NCBI RefSeq assembly: GCF_958979055.1
Contig: NC_084894.1
Span: forward strand, 4,841,001 to 4,905,000
Direction of reading: 5' to 3'
Origin: Alnus glutinosa
Taxonomy: Eukaryota > Streptophyta > Magnoliopsida > Fagales > Betulaceae
Length of the DNA: 64,000 nt
The position numbers and the translations under genes were made by a program. Under the pieces are notes generated by a model. That model saw nothing but the letters and a program-made list of their open reading frames with translations. It was not told where the DNA came from and did not search any database. This document shows, piece after piece, positions 24,398 to 35,298 of this stretch. Numbering within the stretch: position 1 is the first letter of the stretch; each line of letters begins with the position of its first letter.

Positions 24398-24738
24398 ATA
24401 ATCTTATACACGTGCATCAATAATACCCAAATTTGACACACAAACAAGAATCACTATCTCTAATCAGGAACAAAGCAGAATGTGGCATGTAGGCTCTTTG
24501 CTAAATACCAAAACAAAAACAAAACTTGTTACTTGTTAGGAGTGCCAATAACATTACATATATATTTGAGTTTTCCTGCAAAACCATTAAAAATCTACCA
24601 CTGCATTTTCGTCAAACGCTCTATAGACATTATGCCCACTAATTATTAATTCCTACCATTAGCTAGTAAATATACCCAACCAATGCCTACAACCTCACTA
24701 TTTATTGTTAGTAACTCACCTTTCATGCAGTCCATTGC

Positions 24739-25530
24739 TCAATTGTGTGCTGTCCTTCTCCTCTTGATGGGCTCAAACACCGGCAATCTTCTAGAAGAGA
24801 TGACAAAGCAAAGGTTGCCTGTTACATTATGGCGGAACATCCACACAGTTACAAAATCTTGATGCTTAGACAGATGATGATCATGGGAAAACCTTTTCCA
24901 CCCAGCAGTGAGAATGTAAATTTTGGACGCCCACTGCTTGAACACCATTGGGTATGCCTTGCCTTGCAAGTCATACACCGTGACAGGAATTCCCACATGA
25001 AGATTTTCCTCCCCATCCAACAAAGGCAAGAGAAAGTTCTCGACGTCCTGTTTGTTCATGGACAGCCTGCTTTGATCGTCCCTGACATCACTGTCCGTCA
25101 ACTGCTTCTCAAAAGGCTTAGAGCACGTTCCAATGAGGTTGCCAAGGCTCTGTACCGGTGGGATTTCCGGCGGGTTGTAGACTTCCACGGAAAGGCTTGA
25201 TTCCGGCTTGGTTGCTGCATTATACTTTCTTTTCAGAGCCTCCAAAGCTGTGGCAGTTTTCTTGTCCAATGTCGTGTTCCTTATAGTATAGAAAAGCAAA
25301 GCTGCTCTACCTAACTCTTTGAGTTCTTCAGGGTAATTTTTGTCAATTAAATCACCGAACTTGCTTGGCTCTGAGCCTTTCCCCATTTTTCGTTTTGCCT
25401 CCAGAGTTGTTGCAAAGAAGGAAAAACCTGGAATGGGATGAAGCTCTTTCCTAGGGTTTCTGAAAAAGGAAGTTCCTTGTGGAACACGAAATTTGCTTGA
25501 TGTTTGAGAGACGGCTGATATGGAAAACAT
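24739..25530 (-). CDS. B3 domain-containing protein (DUF313/REM-like), intronless
   Basis: A single uninterrupted frame of 263 aa. A B3-type DNA-binding fold occupies about residues 155-248: a SRLSMNKQDVENFLLPLL start, the hydrophobic core GIPVTVYDLQGKAYPMVF, the Trp-rich KQWASKIYILTAGWKRF, and an end in VTVWMFRH and LCFVISSRR. This layout fits the small Arabidopsis B3 proteins formerly called DUF313. The middle (55-150) is charged, predicted helical and without a known motif. A KRRR cluster (256-259) could be a nuclear signal. The first about 48 residues are Ser/Phe/Arg-rich and look like an organelle transit peptide, or an untranslated leader if translation starts at Met49 (MGKGSEPSKFGDL). 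Likely a nuclear DNA-binding regulator; target and role unknown. Confidence 0.85.
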   Translation of the reverse strand: MFSISAVSQTSSKFRVPQGTSFFRNPRKELHPIPGFSFFATTLEAKRKMGKGSEPSKFGDLIDKNYPEELKELGRAALLFYTIRNTTLDKKTATALEALKRKYNAATKPESSLSVEVYNPPEIPPVQSLGNLIGTCSKPFEKQLTDSDVRDDQSRLSMNKQDVENFLLPLLDGEENLHVGIPVTVYDLQGKAYPMVFKQWASKIYILTAGWKRFSHDHHLSKHQDFVTVWMFRHNVTGNLCFVISSRRLPVFEPIKRRRTAHN

Positions 25531-25641
25531 AGGACACTACGCTTGGGCTCAGGAGGGAGTAGCTGTGCTGTTCTTTTTTAATTATTATTGTTTTTTTTTT
25601 TTAAATAAAAATAAAAAACATCAATATGGTTTTTTTTTTTA

Positions 25642-25944
25642 GAAAATTGCACCGTTGGTCCCTGTGGTATGCCATAATTATTTTTCACTCCCTATGGTTT
25701 AAAAAGTTCATGAGAGATCCCTGTGGTATGTAATAATTACAAATCGATCTCTGACGTCAAATTCTATTAAAATTTTTAACAGATTTCGTAAAATGCCACG
25801 TCAGCACCACGTGTCGTCACCTTATTGGTGACACATGGCGCTGACATGTCCAATCTTAATAAAAAAAAAAGAATTTATTAAAAAATAAATAAAAATACTT
25901 ATTTTTTAAAAAAAATTCAAATTCAAATTCAAAAACAAAAAAAA

Positions 25945-25978
<34 letters not shown>

Positions 25979-26280
25979 GAAAGGGGGTGGCCCAGCCAGC
26001 CACTTTCCCATTTTTGTTTTTTGTTTTTTGTTTTTAATTTTATTTATTTTTTAATAAATTTTTATTTTTTTTATTAAGATGGACACGTGTCGCCAATAAG
26101 ATGGCGACACGTGTCACTGACGTGTAGGACTAACAAATTTCGTCAAAATTGTGGACGGAAAATCGACCCAGGGAGTAAAACGTAATTTTTGCATACCACA
26201 GGGATCTCTTATGAACTTTTTAAACCATAGGGAGTGAAAAATAATTATGACATACCACAGGGACCAACGGTGCAATTTTC
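25642..26280. mobile_element. Non-autonomous long-terminal-inverted-repeat element (640 bp)
   Basis: The first and last about 230 bp are inverted copies. Left GAAAATTGCACCGTTGGTCC then CTGTGGTATGCCATAATTAT is matched by the reverse complement of the right end with one or two changes. Arms continue through CACTCCCTATGGTTTAAAAA and the CACGTGTCG region. The centre is poly-A and a GGGTGGCC hairpin (25972-26018). There is no transposase. Flanking T runs hide the target duplication. Structure suggests a MULE-like foldback element. Confidence 0.8.
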
Positions 26281-26399
26281 CCTTTCTTTTTTTTTTTTCC
26301 TATTGTTTCTTTGTTGATTAAAAGAAAAAGAAAAAGGAAAAAAAAAAAAAAAAAAAAAAATCCAAACTCAAAACTTTGCTCTGTACGTACATTAATCTA

Positions 26400-26640
26400 G
26401 TCATTGGCAGTTGCCCAGAATGTGTGACCGACTCCCTGTTCAAGTAAAGGATATATCAACGCAGAGGCATCATTCTGTTGGCTGGGTTTTATTTAGTAGC
26501 AACTGTCTGTATTGTATTGAGATGTCTGTACACCTTTAGGGTGCCTATGTTTCACCCTTGTGGTGTCTGTTGTTGTAATGCTATTTGATCTCAATGAAAG
26601 GCTTTCTTTCCCTAAAAAAAAAATGAAAAAAGAAAAAAAA
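26400..26640 (+). mobile_element. Probable LINE 3'-end fragment
   Basis: The end TCAATGAAAGGCTTTCTTTC then CCTAAAAAAAAA resembles plant L1-type LINE 3' termini, with T/G-rich upstream sequence typical of their 3' UTRs. There is no reverse transcriptase remnant. Called from texture and tail. Confidence 0.4.
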
Positions 26641-26840
26641 TAGAGGTCCATGAGATATGGACTTTTATCTGTTATCAATTTGATGTTTTTGACAACCTTC
26701 TGTAAACAAATTTTTACACCCAATCTGAAAATGACATGTGTTTTGTTTAATAGAAATATAAAAATAAACAAACAAATTTTTTTGGAGTAGTCGGACCACC
26801 CTAGATTCGATCAATCCCCCTGGCCAATTTGGTGACGGCC

Positions 26841-26877
26841 TTCGAAAATTTTTTTTTTTTTTTTTTTTTTTTTTGTT

Positions 26878-26904
<27 letters not shown>
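26841..26904. repeat. Poly-T and (TA)n tract
   Basis: A long T run (about 26849-26874) is followed by about 14 TA units. Simple repeat, no gene. Confidence 0.9.
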
Positions 26905-26908
<4 letters not shown>

Positions 26909-27419
26909 CCAGACAATTGTCATCTTATGACAACATTGTTAAAAATTTAACAGAAGGTGGATGGAATAATCTGTTTGATAACAATTTTAATTTTAGAGAG
27001 TAAATTAGTAACTTTTAACTTAAGAAACGATTTGATAAAAGTATATACCTCAAAAACCATTGGAACATTTTTTCGTGCATGTATTAAGTGATTTCTTTTC
27101 ATTTTTAATTTTGTATCAAGTGTGTATATTGTTATGGGCTTAATTTCTCAAGTACATAATGATGAGCGCAAAATATTGCATATTTACACCCTTTAATTTA
27201 CATTAATTAATTCTTTAGCTATATTTTAATATAATGTTTTGTGTTAAATTTGTGTTTTTAGTGTTTTGTACATTGCTAAAAAAAAACAGCAGCTTTAAGG
27301 TAAAAAATGCAAACTTTGAAAGAAAACATACTTTGAGAAGACTTAAATAATGTGATTATGTTTAACAAAATCAATGAAAAGATTAAATCGAAATTTTTCT
27401 AATTGGAGTCAAAATCGAA

Positions 27420-28540
27420 TTGGATTAAATTTTAAATTCTGCACATGTCATAGTATTTTGGCCATAACTTTCCGCTCAAGTATACGATTAAGGTGAAACC
27501 AGTGGTGTTGGAAATCTAATTCAAAATACTACAAATCATTGTGAAATACAATTTTCCTAATTCGGACGTCTGCTATGCCAAAAGTGTCCCGCAATATAAG
27601 AGCCCAAATCTGGATGAATCTTTTTTCGATTTGTATTAGGATTGCTTCTAAATTTGACTAGGAGATTGAAATACGATTTTTTTGGGATTTCTAGGGCTTC
27701 TAGGGTTTGTTTTCTCCCTATAAATAGATTGCTAAGCCTCAAGAAAATAAGGAGAGGAGGAGATGGAGACCAAAAATATTTTCTCTTTTTAGTTTAGTTT
27801 TTCTTTAGGTGTATGTTTTATTTTTTGTAATCACGTGTAGCTAATTTCTCAACTAAGGTTGAGGATTAAGCATCATCGATGAAGAACAACAATACTTCCA
27901 TGTAAGGCTTAGCAATCTATAAATAGATTGCTAAGCCTCAAGAAAATAAGGAGAGGAGGAGATGGAGATATCTTTTGTGATTCAATGATACATTTGATGA
28001 TTTAAGATAATTTCACATAATTGATTGCTTGGTTTTTATTTATAAAATAATTGGACATCCCTTGTGATTTATTCTACGAATACAATTGATGTTTTGATTT
28101 AAATCGGATATCTTGCTGTGATTTACAGATACACTTGATGATTTGATTTAAATTAGATTTCTTTCTTGATTTGTATAAAGAATTGATACATGAGATGATT
28201 TTTAATTAACTGTTTGAAGCATAATAAAACATACATAAGATTTTAATTGTGAGAACTTCGGATTAATATTGATGAACATAGAGTATGTTGTTATAATTTG
28301 GTGGGTGTAGATTCAAAAACCTTAATACATTTTCTTTTGTTTTATTTTCCTTTATTTAATTTATGTTTTCTTTTATTCACAAAAACAATCTCGCAAATTT
28401 TTTGGAACTAGGTTAGATTTAATTAGTTTAGACATAAATTTTGTTCTAAAAAATACAATTTCCTGTGGGATCGACCTCGCACTTACAATCCATTAATTGC
28501 AAATGATTCGCGCATTAGCGAGTACAATTAAAATCCACAT
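27420..28540 (+). mobile_element. Probable LTR/LARD retrotransposon remnant
   Basis: Non-coding, repeat-textured DNA. It has a TATA-like CCCTATAAATAGATTG followed by GGAGAGGAGGAGATGGAGA, then GGTTGAGGATTAAGCATC. About 700 bp on comes the block CCTGTGGGATCGACCTCGCA then CTTACAATCCATTAATTGCA. That last block is typical of non-coding plant LTR-retrotransposon leaders. No gag or pol frame survives. A 51-bp direct repeat and a hairpin lie inside. Confidence 0.4.
27720..27968. repeat. 51-bp direct repeat with adjoining 16-bp perfect hairpin
   Basis: 27720-27770 and 27918-27968 are identical (TATAAATAGATTGCTAAGCC ... GGAGATGGAGA). The second copy is joined to its own partial inverse. AGGCTTAGCAATCTAT (27905-27920) and ATAGATTGCTAAGCCT (27923-27938) form a perfect 16-bp stem with a 2-nt loop. 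Confidence 0.95.
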
Positions 28541-28602
28541 CACATAACAGATAGAATAAGGGTAGTTCAAAGAATCCTAACACCTCCCAAATCAATTATA
28601 GA

Positions 28603-29356
28603 GCTGAATAATATTAATCTTTGCTTTCTTTTATTAATGAACTTATAGTGTCTTTAAATAAACATCCACAATGCAAAGTATAAGTAAAAGAATAATTAGA
28701 ATAAACCACTTCTAATGTTATCAATAATGATAACATATTACCTTTAACATTTAAATCCTAATTTAATTTTAATTCTAATGTTACCAATAAAAATAATTTA
28801 TTATGTTTAAGTTATTCTAATCTTAAACTCATAATAAAATTATACATTTTAATTCTAAATTAAGAGAGTCGTGCCATATGATGTAAACACGTAACACTCA
28901 TTTTCCCTTAAAATGACCTTGTCCTCAATGTCCAAATTTATTTATTTATTTTTTCTTGCTTCCTAAACCAATCAAAGAGGGCAAAAGTCTTTTTCTTCCT
29001 TTTCATGAACCGTGGCAGTGCTGGCGAGATTTGCATAGGCACGACTGGGGTTGTGCAACTGAGATGCTGGGTGCGGTGGGGTCTTTAAAATCAACTCTAA
29101 AATTGAATAATATTAATATTTGCTTTCTTTTATTAATAAACTTATGGTGTCTTTAAATAGACACTTACAATGCAAAGTATAAGTATAATACTAACTAGAA
29201 TAAACCACTTTTAATGTTATCAATAAATATTTAAATTTCAATCTAATCCTAATTCTAATGTTATCAATAAAAATAACTTATTATCTCTAAGTTATTCTAA
29301 TCTTAAACTCTTAATGAAATTGTACATTCTTATACTAAATTAAGAGAGTTTTGCCA
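28603..29356 (-). mobile_element. Pair of about 270-bp direct repeats, probably LTRs of a deleted element
   Basis: 28603-28876 and 29100-29356 are diverged direct copies. Both run GAATAATATTAATNTTTGCT ... AACCACTTNTAATGTTATCA ... AAATTAAGAGAGT. The 220 bp between them include, on the minus strand, CATTGAGGACAAGGTCATTT then TAAGGGAAAATG. This resembles the segment just before the 3' LTR in plant Ty3-type elements. I read it as a minus-strand element that lost nearly all its interior. Confidence 0.55.
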
Positions 29357-31637
29357 CTACAAGACTTCTTCTGCCATAGGATATAGATCCGTATCATATA
29401 CCTAGTGCCATATTAACCTATAATTGTAAGCTCAAATTTCGTAGTTTTTTCTTCTTGATTTTAAATTTATCCTATCTTAATTACGAGGAAACACATTTTT
29501 CATGTTTGACTTATTACTATACTATTCGGCCAAAAAAATAAAAAATTATGATGTTGAACATCTATCCTCGTCGATGATCAAAGTGTTTGTTTGATTTAAC
29601 AGTTTCAAAACCCGAGTTTGGAAGAAAAAAAAATAGTAATTTCAAAACGTAATTCATAAATGTGATTTTTAAAGACACGATTAAACAATTGGAAAACTCA
29701 TGAGTTGGTCTTTAAAATCGTTCATTTTTAAAAATGAACCTTGATAATTGCTTAAATGTGCACAATTTTTTTAATTAAAGTAAGCGTTATCTTATCTTAT
29801 TTTGTAAAAATTCTTGCATTTTATATTGAATTGTGAAATATTGTTTTAATCACTAGTCTTGAGTTTAAATGATATACTAATGCAATCAATTATCTTTTGT
29901 AGAATTAGGGGAAAAAAAAAGAAAAGAAAAAAGGAATACAAAAATCTGCATTGCCACGTGAAGTGAAGGGAAGTGAAAGGCTAGTGTGAAAAACAGAGCA
30001 ACGTTTTTTAACCTGCGGCAAATAAGGAAGTGAAATAAATAAAGGATTAAATATTATTTAACCCCTTAAACTAACAATCACTTTTTATTATATAGCCTCT
30101 TCTTTGTCTTGACCATTATGTTGGATGAAAATTCAAAATTGACCAAAATATTTCGAAATTATCATTATTTTGACTATTGAAAAACAAAAATTATCATTTC
30201 TATTTATTAATTAGTCAAAAAAGATAAAGGGTAATTTTGGTTTTCATTAATCAAAATAAAAATATTTTTGGAAAAAGAGAAGACAAAACCCAAACTAGCT
30301 GGCCGAAATGCAGCAAAGGGGGAGAAGTTGGACTCTTTAAGCGTTGGTGCCATTGAGAGTGGCTGGACGTGAATGAGGGATTTTTTTTTTTGTGTTTAAT
30401 GCTAAACACTTTGATCATGAAATTTATTTTAATAACCGTTATGAGTATGTGGCTAATATTTTAGCTAAGGCTAGAGGTGAAGCTTCGTATGTTTATTATG
30501 TGTTCTTGAGAGTATTTTGAATGTTCGATCTTCATAGATTAATGATCGATTGAACTGGTGGATCCTAGTTGGACTTCTACGCCGGGCTAGAGGTGAAATT
30601 AGAAAACCCTGATAATAATAATAATAAAAAAAAAAAAATTGAATGTTGGGGATTATTTTAAATTTGAGAAAAATTTTATGTTGACAAGTTCATTTTGATT
30701 CATTATAATTTTTGTTTATATCAAATGCTTACTTTGTTTGATTGGTTATGATTCCAATTTAAAGTGAATGCTTAATCACTCTTAACATGTCATTCAAATC
30801 AAATTTTTAATCAAACTCATGCTCAATCGACTTTATTTTTAATTAGTATTAAATTGTTTTATCTTCTAATTAGAAGAGTTAATTCTCTACCTAGTTGAGT
30901 AAAAAATGTCTAAGAGAATACGTAATATAATACTAGGTGGATCCGTAAGGCTCTAGTGCTTTTCCCATCAATTTTTCTTACCTCTATTTTACTTGTTAAT
31001 TTAATTGCTCCAAGCGGAGCAACAACAATAAACCTTTATTTATTTATTTATTTTTTTTTCCTTGTACGATAATAAAATTTTTACTTGAATGTCTACTATT
31101 CTATGTCAATTGACCTCGTTCTTTCCGAGAATTTTATTACTTACGATAGCCTGTATTTAGGTTTTGCAATCTTTTTGACACGGTGCATCCGTGCTTACTG
31201 CACGAAAATATGCTTCTTATTTTTTCCTTTTATTGTCAGACTTTTTACAATCTACGACTAAATTGTTTCATATATTTCACATGACACAGTGATACTTATA
31301 ATTTTATGACCACTTGGATTTTTGGTCAAGTACCTATTGAGGAGTTGGGTAGAGTTGACAAGGATCTTATGCTCAAGTCTTACCAAATAAAAAGAAATTC
31401 ATGAATATAATTTCCCATGAAAAAGCCCACGTAATTGACACAAGTGCTACCATAAAATCGGAAAAGCACAACATAATATTTGTATGACACAAATGTTCGG
31501 AGACTAATTTTTTGAAGGACAAAATTTTCCTTCAAACTGACATGTAAAAATCACATATTTTAATGATACATCAATTTAATAAATTAGATCGGAGAACTTT
31601 TTTCCAACCCAATTTAAATAAACACTTTATTCTTCAT
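29357..31637. other. Gene-free AT-rich stretch
   Basis: No supported gene. 30040-30260 has the texture of other inverted-repeat elements here (CCCCTTAAACTAACAATC). 30600-30640 is a short TAA / poly-A tract. Short frames around 30400-30520 lack any family signature. Confidence 0.4.
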
Positions 31638-32726
31638 TCAATTCACATACCTTGCCCCAAAACCCATGCATAGAAGAAGCCTTGGCCGGTAATGAATCAT
31701 CGCCATTTTGGTCACTTTAGCCACCCTTGTATTCCCATTGTATCGGGCTGATGTCGTAGACTTGAAGCTAAATTTCTTCAGAAAGGTTGCCTTCCAAGAC
31801 GCTGCATTTTGATCATTTACTTTGTCTCTGTCATTTACTTCTCTCGTCGATGCACTCTTGAATAGAAATTTCTTTATTTTCTGTCTCTTACTTTCCCTTA
31901 TACAAGGCTCACCACTTTCTCTAGCATTCTCTCTTGCTTCCAAATTGGGCTTGGTGGGCAATTCATGGTCTATTTTCACAAGCCTTACTTGTCTAGCAAA
32001 TGACAACCCCCTGGGCTCCTCCAACTTCTTTGGGCTTTGGCGTACTTGAGCCGAGCTATTGGGCTCCCTTAGCATAGTTGAGCTCAAACCCACTGAGTCA
32101 TTGGACACCTGTTTTTGTTTGGTGGTCCGAAATGGCGAAAGCGACCGAGCCCGTCTATGGTTGTTGCCGTCTCGTGTTTTTCCTCTCTTTTCCTCCCTAA
32201 CATTCTCCAACGCCACCACGAAAGGATCAAAATCATCGTTCCACAAGCTCCGGCGAGAAAACGAGAGCTTAAGAACCGAACTCGGGGACCGAGGGGAAGA
32301 CGCCGAGGAGCTTCGGTTGCCGCCACTCTTGTTGTTGAGATTCTGAAGACGCGGTGGAAGTTTGAGAGGAGGTGTGAGTGGGAGGACTCTGCCATCACAA
32401 AAGAGCTCATCAGCAAATGCCATAGCAGTAGGAAGGGAATCCCCACGCTCTACTTGTTGCTTCTGTTGCTGCTGCTGTTGCTGTCGATGATCAAATGGGT
32501 TCTCAAAATTCTGGCTTGTTTCGACATTGAAACGGCGGCTAGTTTCGAACTCAAAGTCATCACCGAAAGAGGAATTTGCATCTTCATATGTTCTTGGTGA
32601 TGGAGGCTCTGTTTCAAATCCAAACAAAGCACTTAACCCTCTGCCGGTAGGACTAGTTGGCACGCTGTAGAAGTACATGTTGCTCTCTTGGTTCCCCACG
32701 TAGGAAAAATCCTTTGGCCTCTCCAT
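31638..32726 (-). CDS. DUF1645 family protein, intronless
   Basis: One uninterrupted 362-aa frame. The DUF1645 signature is visible: N-terminal YFYSVPTSPTGRG (19-30), the core AFADELFCDGRVLPLTPPLK (103-122), Ser/Arg-rich low-complexity blocks including SRRSLWNDDFDPFVVALENV, two basic KKFLFKS / LKKFSFKS motifs, and the terminal YRPRLLLCMGFG (346-357). A Gln tract (82-88) is encoded by CAG/CAA repeats. The protein is largely disordered with no catalytic motif and no signal peptide or membrane segment. The biochemical role is unknown; some family members are stress- or wound-induced and affect growth. No intron, as usual for the family. ATG 32726 is the only sensible start, directly before MERPKDFSY. 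Confidence 0.88.
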   Translation of the reverse strand: MERPKDFSYVGNQESNMYFYSVPTSPTGRGLSALFGFETEPPSPRTYEDANSSFGDDFEFETSRRFNVETSQNFENPFDHRQQQQQQQKQQVERGDSLPTAMAFADELFCDGRVLPLTPPLKLPPRLQNLNNKSGGNRSSSASSPRSPSSVLKLSFSRRSLWNDDFDPFVVALENVREEKRGKTRDGNNHRRARSLSPFRTTKQKQVSNDSVGLSSTMLREPNSSAQVRQSPKKLEEPRGLSFARQVRLVKIDHELPTKPNLEARENARESGEPCIRESKRQKIKKFLFKSASTREVNDRDKVNDQNAASWKATFLKKFSFKSTTSARYNGNTRVAKVTKMAMIHYRPRLLLCMGFGARYVN

Positions 32727-33560
32727 TGAGTAGAGAAGAAAATGAAGAAAAAAAAAGTGTGTTTATAATGGGTATACCTTGGAAAAGGGATAGAGTGTAG
32801 AGCTTTTTGCTCCGGAAGTAAAGGAAACCTTGTCATATATATGAAGAGCTGGTCTCCATCATCCAAGGTAATCTTCAAAGCATATCATATTATCATGTCC
32901 TTTTCTACACTGAAGATATATGGGTGATGATCATTTTTTTATAGCTATCTTACTTTTTTAGGAGTTTATAAAATTATCCCTAATCTTGGTGCTTTTGCCA
33001 TTCATCCACGACCAAATGTATGTCTTTTTGTGTTTAGCATATATATATCAGTAACTCACTGTTCATGGTGCTTAGCCTTGTAATCTTTTCATTGATTATT
33101 CTATTTGTTTTGCCTGTTATGTAATATATATATAGCGTGCAAAACAACAAAGAGAATCAGACATCCAAGCCTTGATTTGCCCAAGATCTTCAGGTGAGCT
33201 GATTGAGTCACGGATCGAGCTGCAGGATTGTGGTTGAACCATGAATCCAACCAATCCTATATGTTGGCTCGTGACAGTCCCTCACAAGTCACAGCAAAAG
33301 GAACCATGTGATAAAAAAAAAAAAAAAAGAAAGAAAGAAAGAAAGAAAGAAAGAAAAGAAATAGGCAATCAGTCAACATTGAGAGCAACTATTTACACCT
33401 CCCATGTGGATATTACAGTCACTAGTTAATTAGTATAATCAAATCTCAAATTACCTTTCTCATCAATAGGTTAACTTTCATATTATATTAAAATTTTAAA
33501 ATTTGTTTCCTTGGTTAAGTGATATGTAGGTATTCAAATTCTTACCATCACGGAATTGAG
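32727..33560. other. Upstream flank of the DUF1645 gene
   Basis: Presumed promoter and 5' UTR on the minus strand near 32727-32900. Further on there is an (AAAG)n tract at about 33328-33356 and no supported gene. Confidence 0.45.
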
Positions 33561-33561
33561 A

Positions 33562-34158
33562 TTTTTCATGGAACGACCATAATATGAATGAGAGGTCAAA
33601 CCTAATTTTTAAGCCTATATATATAAGGGTTAAATACCTTTTTAGTCCCTAAGTTTTAGAAACTTTATTTTTTAGTCCCTGAGTTTCAATTTGCATTACA
33701 GTTGATATCTCAGTTTTGTGAAATGACCGAATAAGTACCTCGGTTAACTTCTCCGTCCAAAAACTAACCGGCTGCCACGTGTCAATCTCAGAGTTTGACA
33801 CGTGGCACTATATAAAAAAATTAAAAATTAAAAATCTTTAAAAATGAATTAAAAAAATAATATTAAAAATTAAATTAAAATTTTTTTTGAAAAAACAAGG
33901 GTTGGCTGCCACCCCCCTTGGCAACCATGGGGGTGGCCGGCCACCCCCTTGGCCGGTCTAGGGTGGCCGAACCACCCCACGACAAAACAAAAAAAAAAAA
34001 AAAAAAAAAATTGAGATCGGTTTTAATTGGCCCTTGGGGCGGCCACCCCCAATAGGGTGGTTCGGCCACCCCAGACCTGAGCCACCCCTTGTTTTTTTCA
34101 TGGAAGGACCATAATATGAATGAGAGGTCAAACCTAATTTTTAGGTCTATATATATAA
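33562..34158. repeat. 65-bp direct repeats flanking a half inverted-repeat element
   Basis: 33562-33626 and 34094-34158 are near-identical (TTTTTCATGGAACGACCATA / TTTTTCATGGAAGGACCATA ... CTATATATATAA). Between them is one end of an element of the GGGTTAAATACCTTTTTAGT type, with ACACGTGGC words. A GC-rich GGGTGGCC hairpin (33886-34098) follows. The opposite terminal repeat is missing. Confidence 0.75.
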
Positions 34159-35257
34159 AAGAGAAGGTTTTAAAACTAGCTAGGCAACCGGTGAAAAATA
34201 ACCCCAATTCTCTATAAAGTTGTACACGTCAATGAAAAATATGTAAAAAATTTCCCAATAAAGTGTGACCCATATGCTAGATGATATTTAGTGTGGGTTT
34301 ATTAATCACAAATTTAAGACGTTAGGTAATTTATTTCAAATAAGAAATTATTTGTGGAATTGATATCAGAATTAATTTTTATTTAGACTCTTATTCCTGG
34401 CCTATAAATAAAGAGCACGTGTTCCATCAATATGGGCTTGAAAGCACAATTAGGCCTAGCCATAGGTTAGAAGATATCTCTCTCTTCTAAAATATTTTCA
34501 GATTTATGCTGCCAAGGCTATTGGATCAATTCACTTGAAAGAATATGACTGAAGGTAATTATGAATCCTTGTAACAAAGCAGTAAAGCTCCCAAATCTTC
34601 CACAATCCTATGTGGTTTTTTTGGTGGGGGAGGGGTCGCCGGGGGTTCTTTCTCATTCTCTTAGTCTATGTTTTTATTAATAAGGCACTAAACTTCTTCT
34701 CGCGTGTGCTAAGTGATTATATTTTCACTTTGCTTAGAACTTTAGAGGATTTTAATCATTAGATTTGTCAATGGAAAACTGTGATCATGTTGTAGAAAAT
34801 TACAACTTTATGGACTAATAGCAAGCTAAACAATATGAATCTATGAACTTTCAATTTGACTAATTAAAAGGTAAAATGAGAATTTATAAAACTACCAAGC
34901 TAGAAAAATAAATTTTGGCAAAATTCAAAATTTAACAAGGCAAGGAAAAACTGTAGATTAGTGTTCTATGACGACAGAAGGGTTTTGGGCCATAAGCAAA
35001 AAGGAAGGTTGAAAGCAAATACAATAGAAGATGAAAGAAAACTGACATATATAGTAGAATGCAAAGAGAAGAAAGCTGAGAGAGAAGAGAAGTAGCTAGG
35101 GAAGATCGACTGGTGCTGAATGCAGAAAGTTAGAGCATTTGGGAAGAGCTCCACAAGGAAAGCAGTAGTCTGATCCAGTAACTGAACAGATTTCAAGTTC
35201 ATCAGTCTCTTTTTCCATTCAAGTCTCACCTAACATTATTCTAAAAGAAAGAATTAG

Positions 35258-35298
<41 letters not shown>

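Noticed and set aside
24745..25200. 151-codon plus-strand frame
   Set aside because: It is the antisense shadow of the B3 gene, which has a clear domain.
32059..32600. Several frames of 95-161 codons across the DUF1645 gene
   Set aside because: They are antisense or shifted shadows. The Ser/Arg/Gln-rich codon usage of the true gene keeps other frames open.
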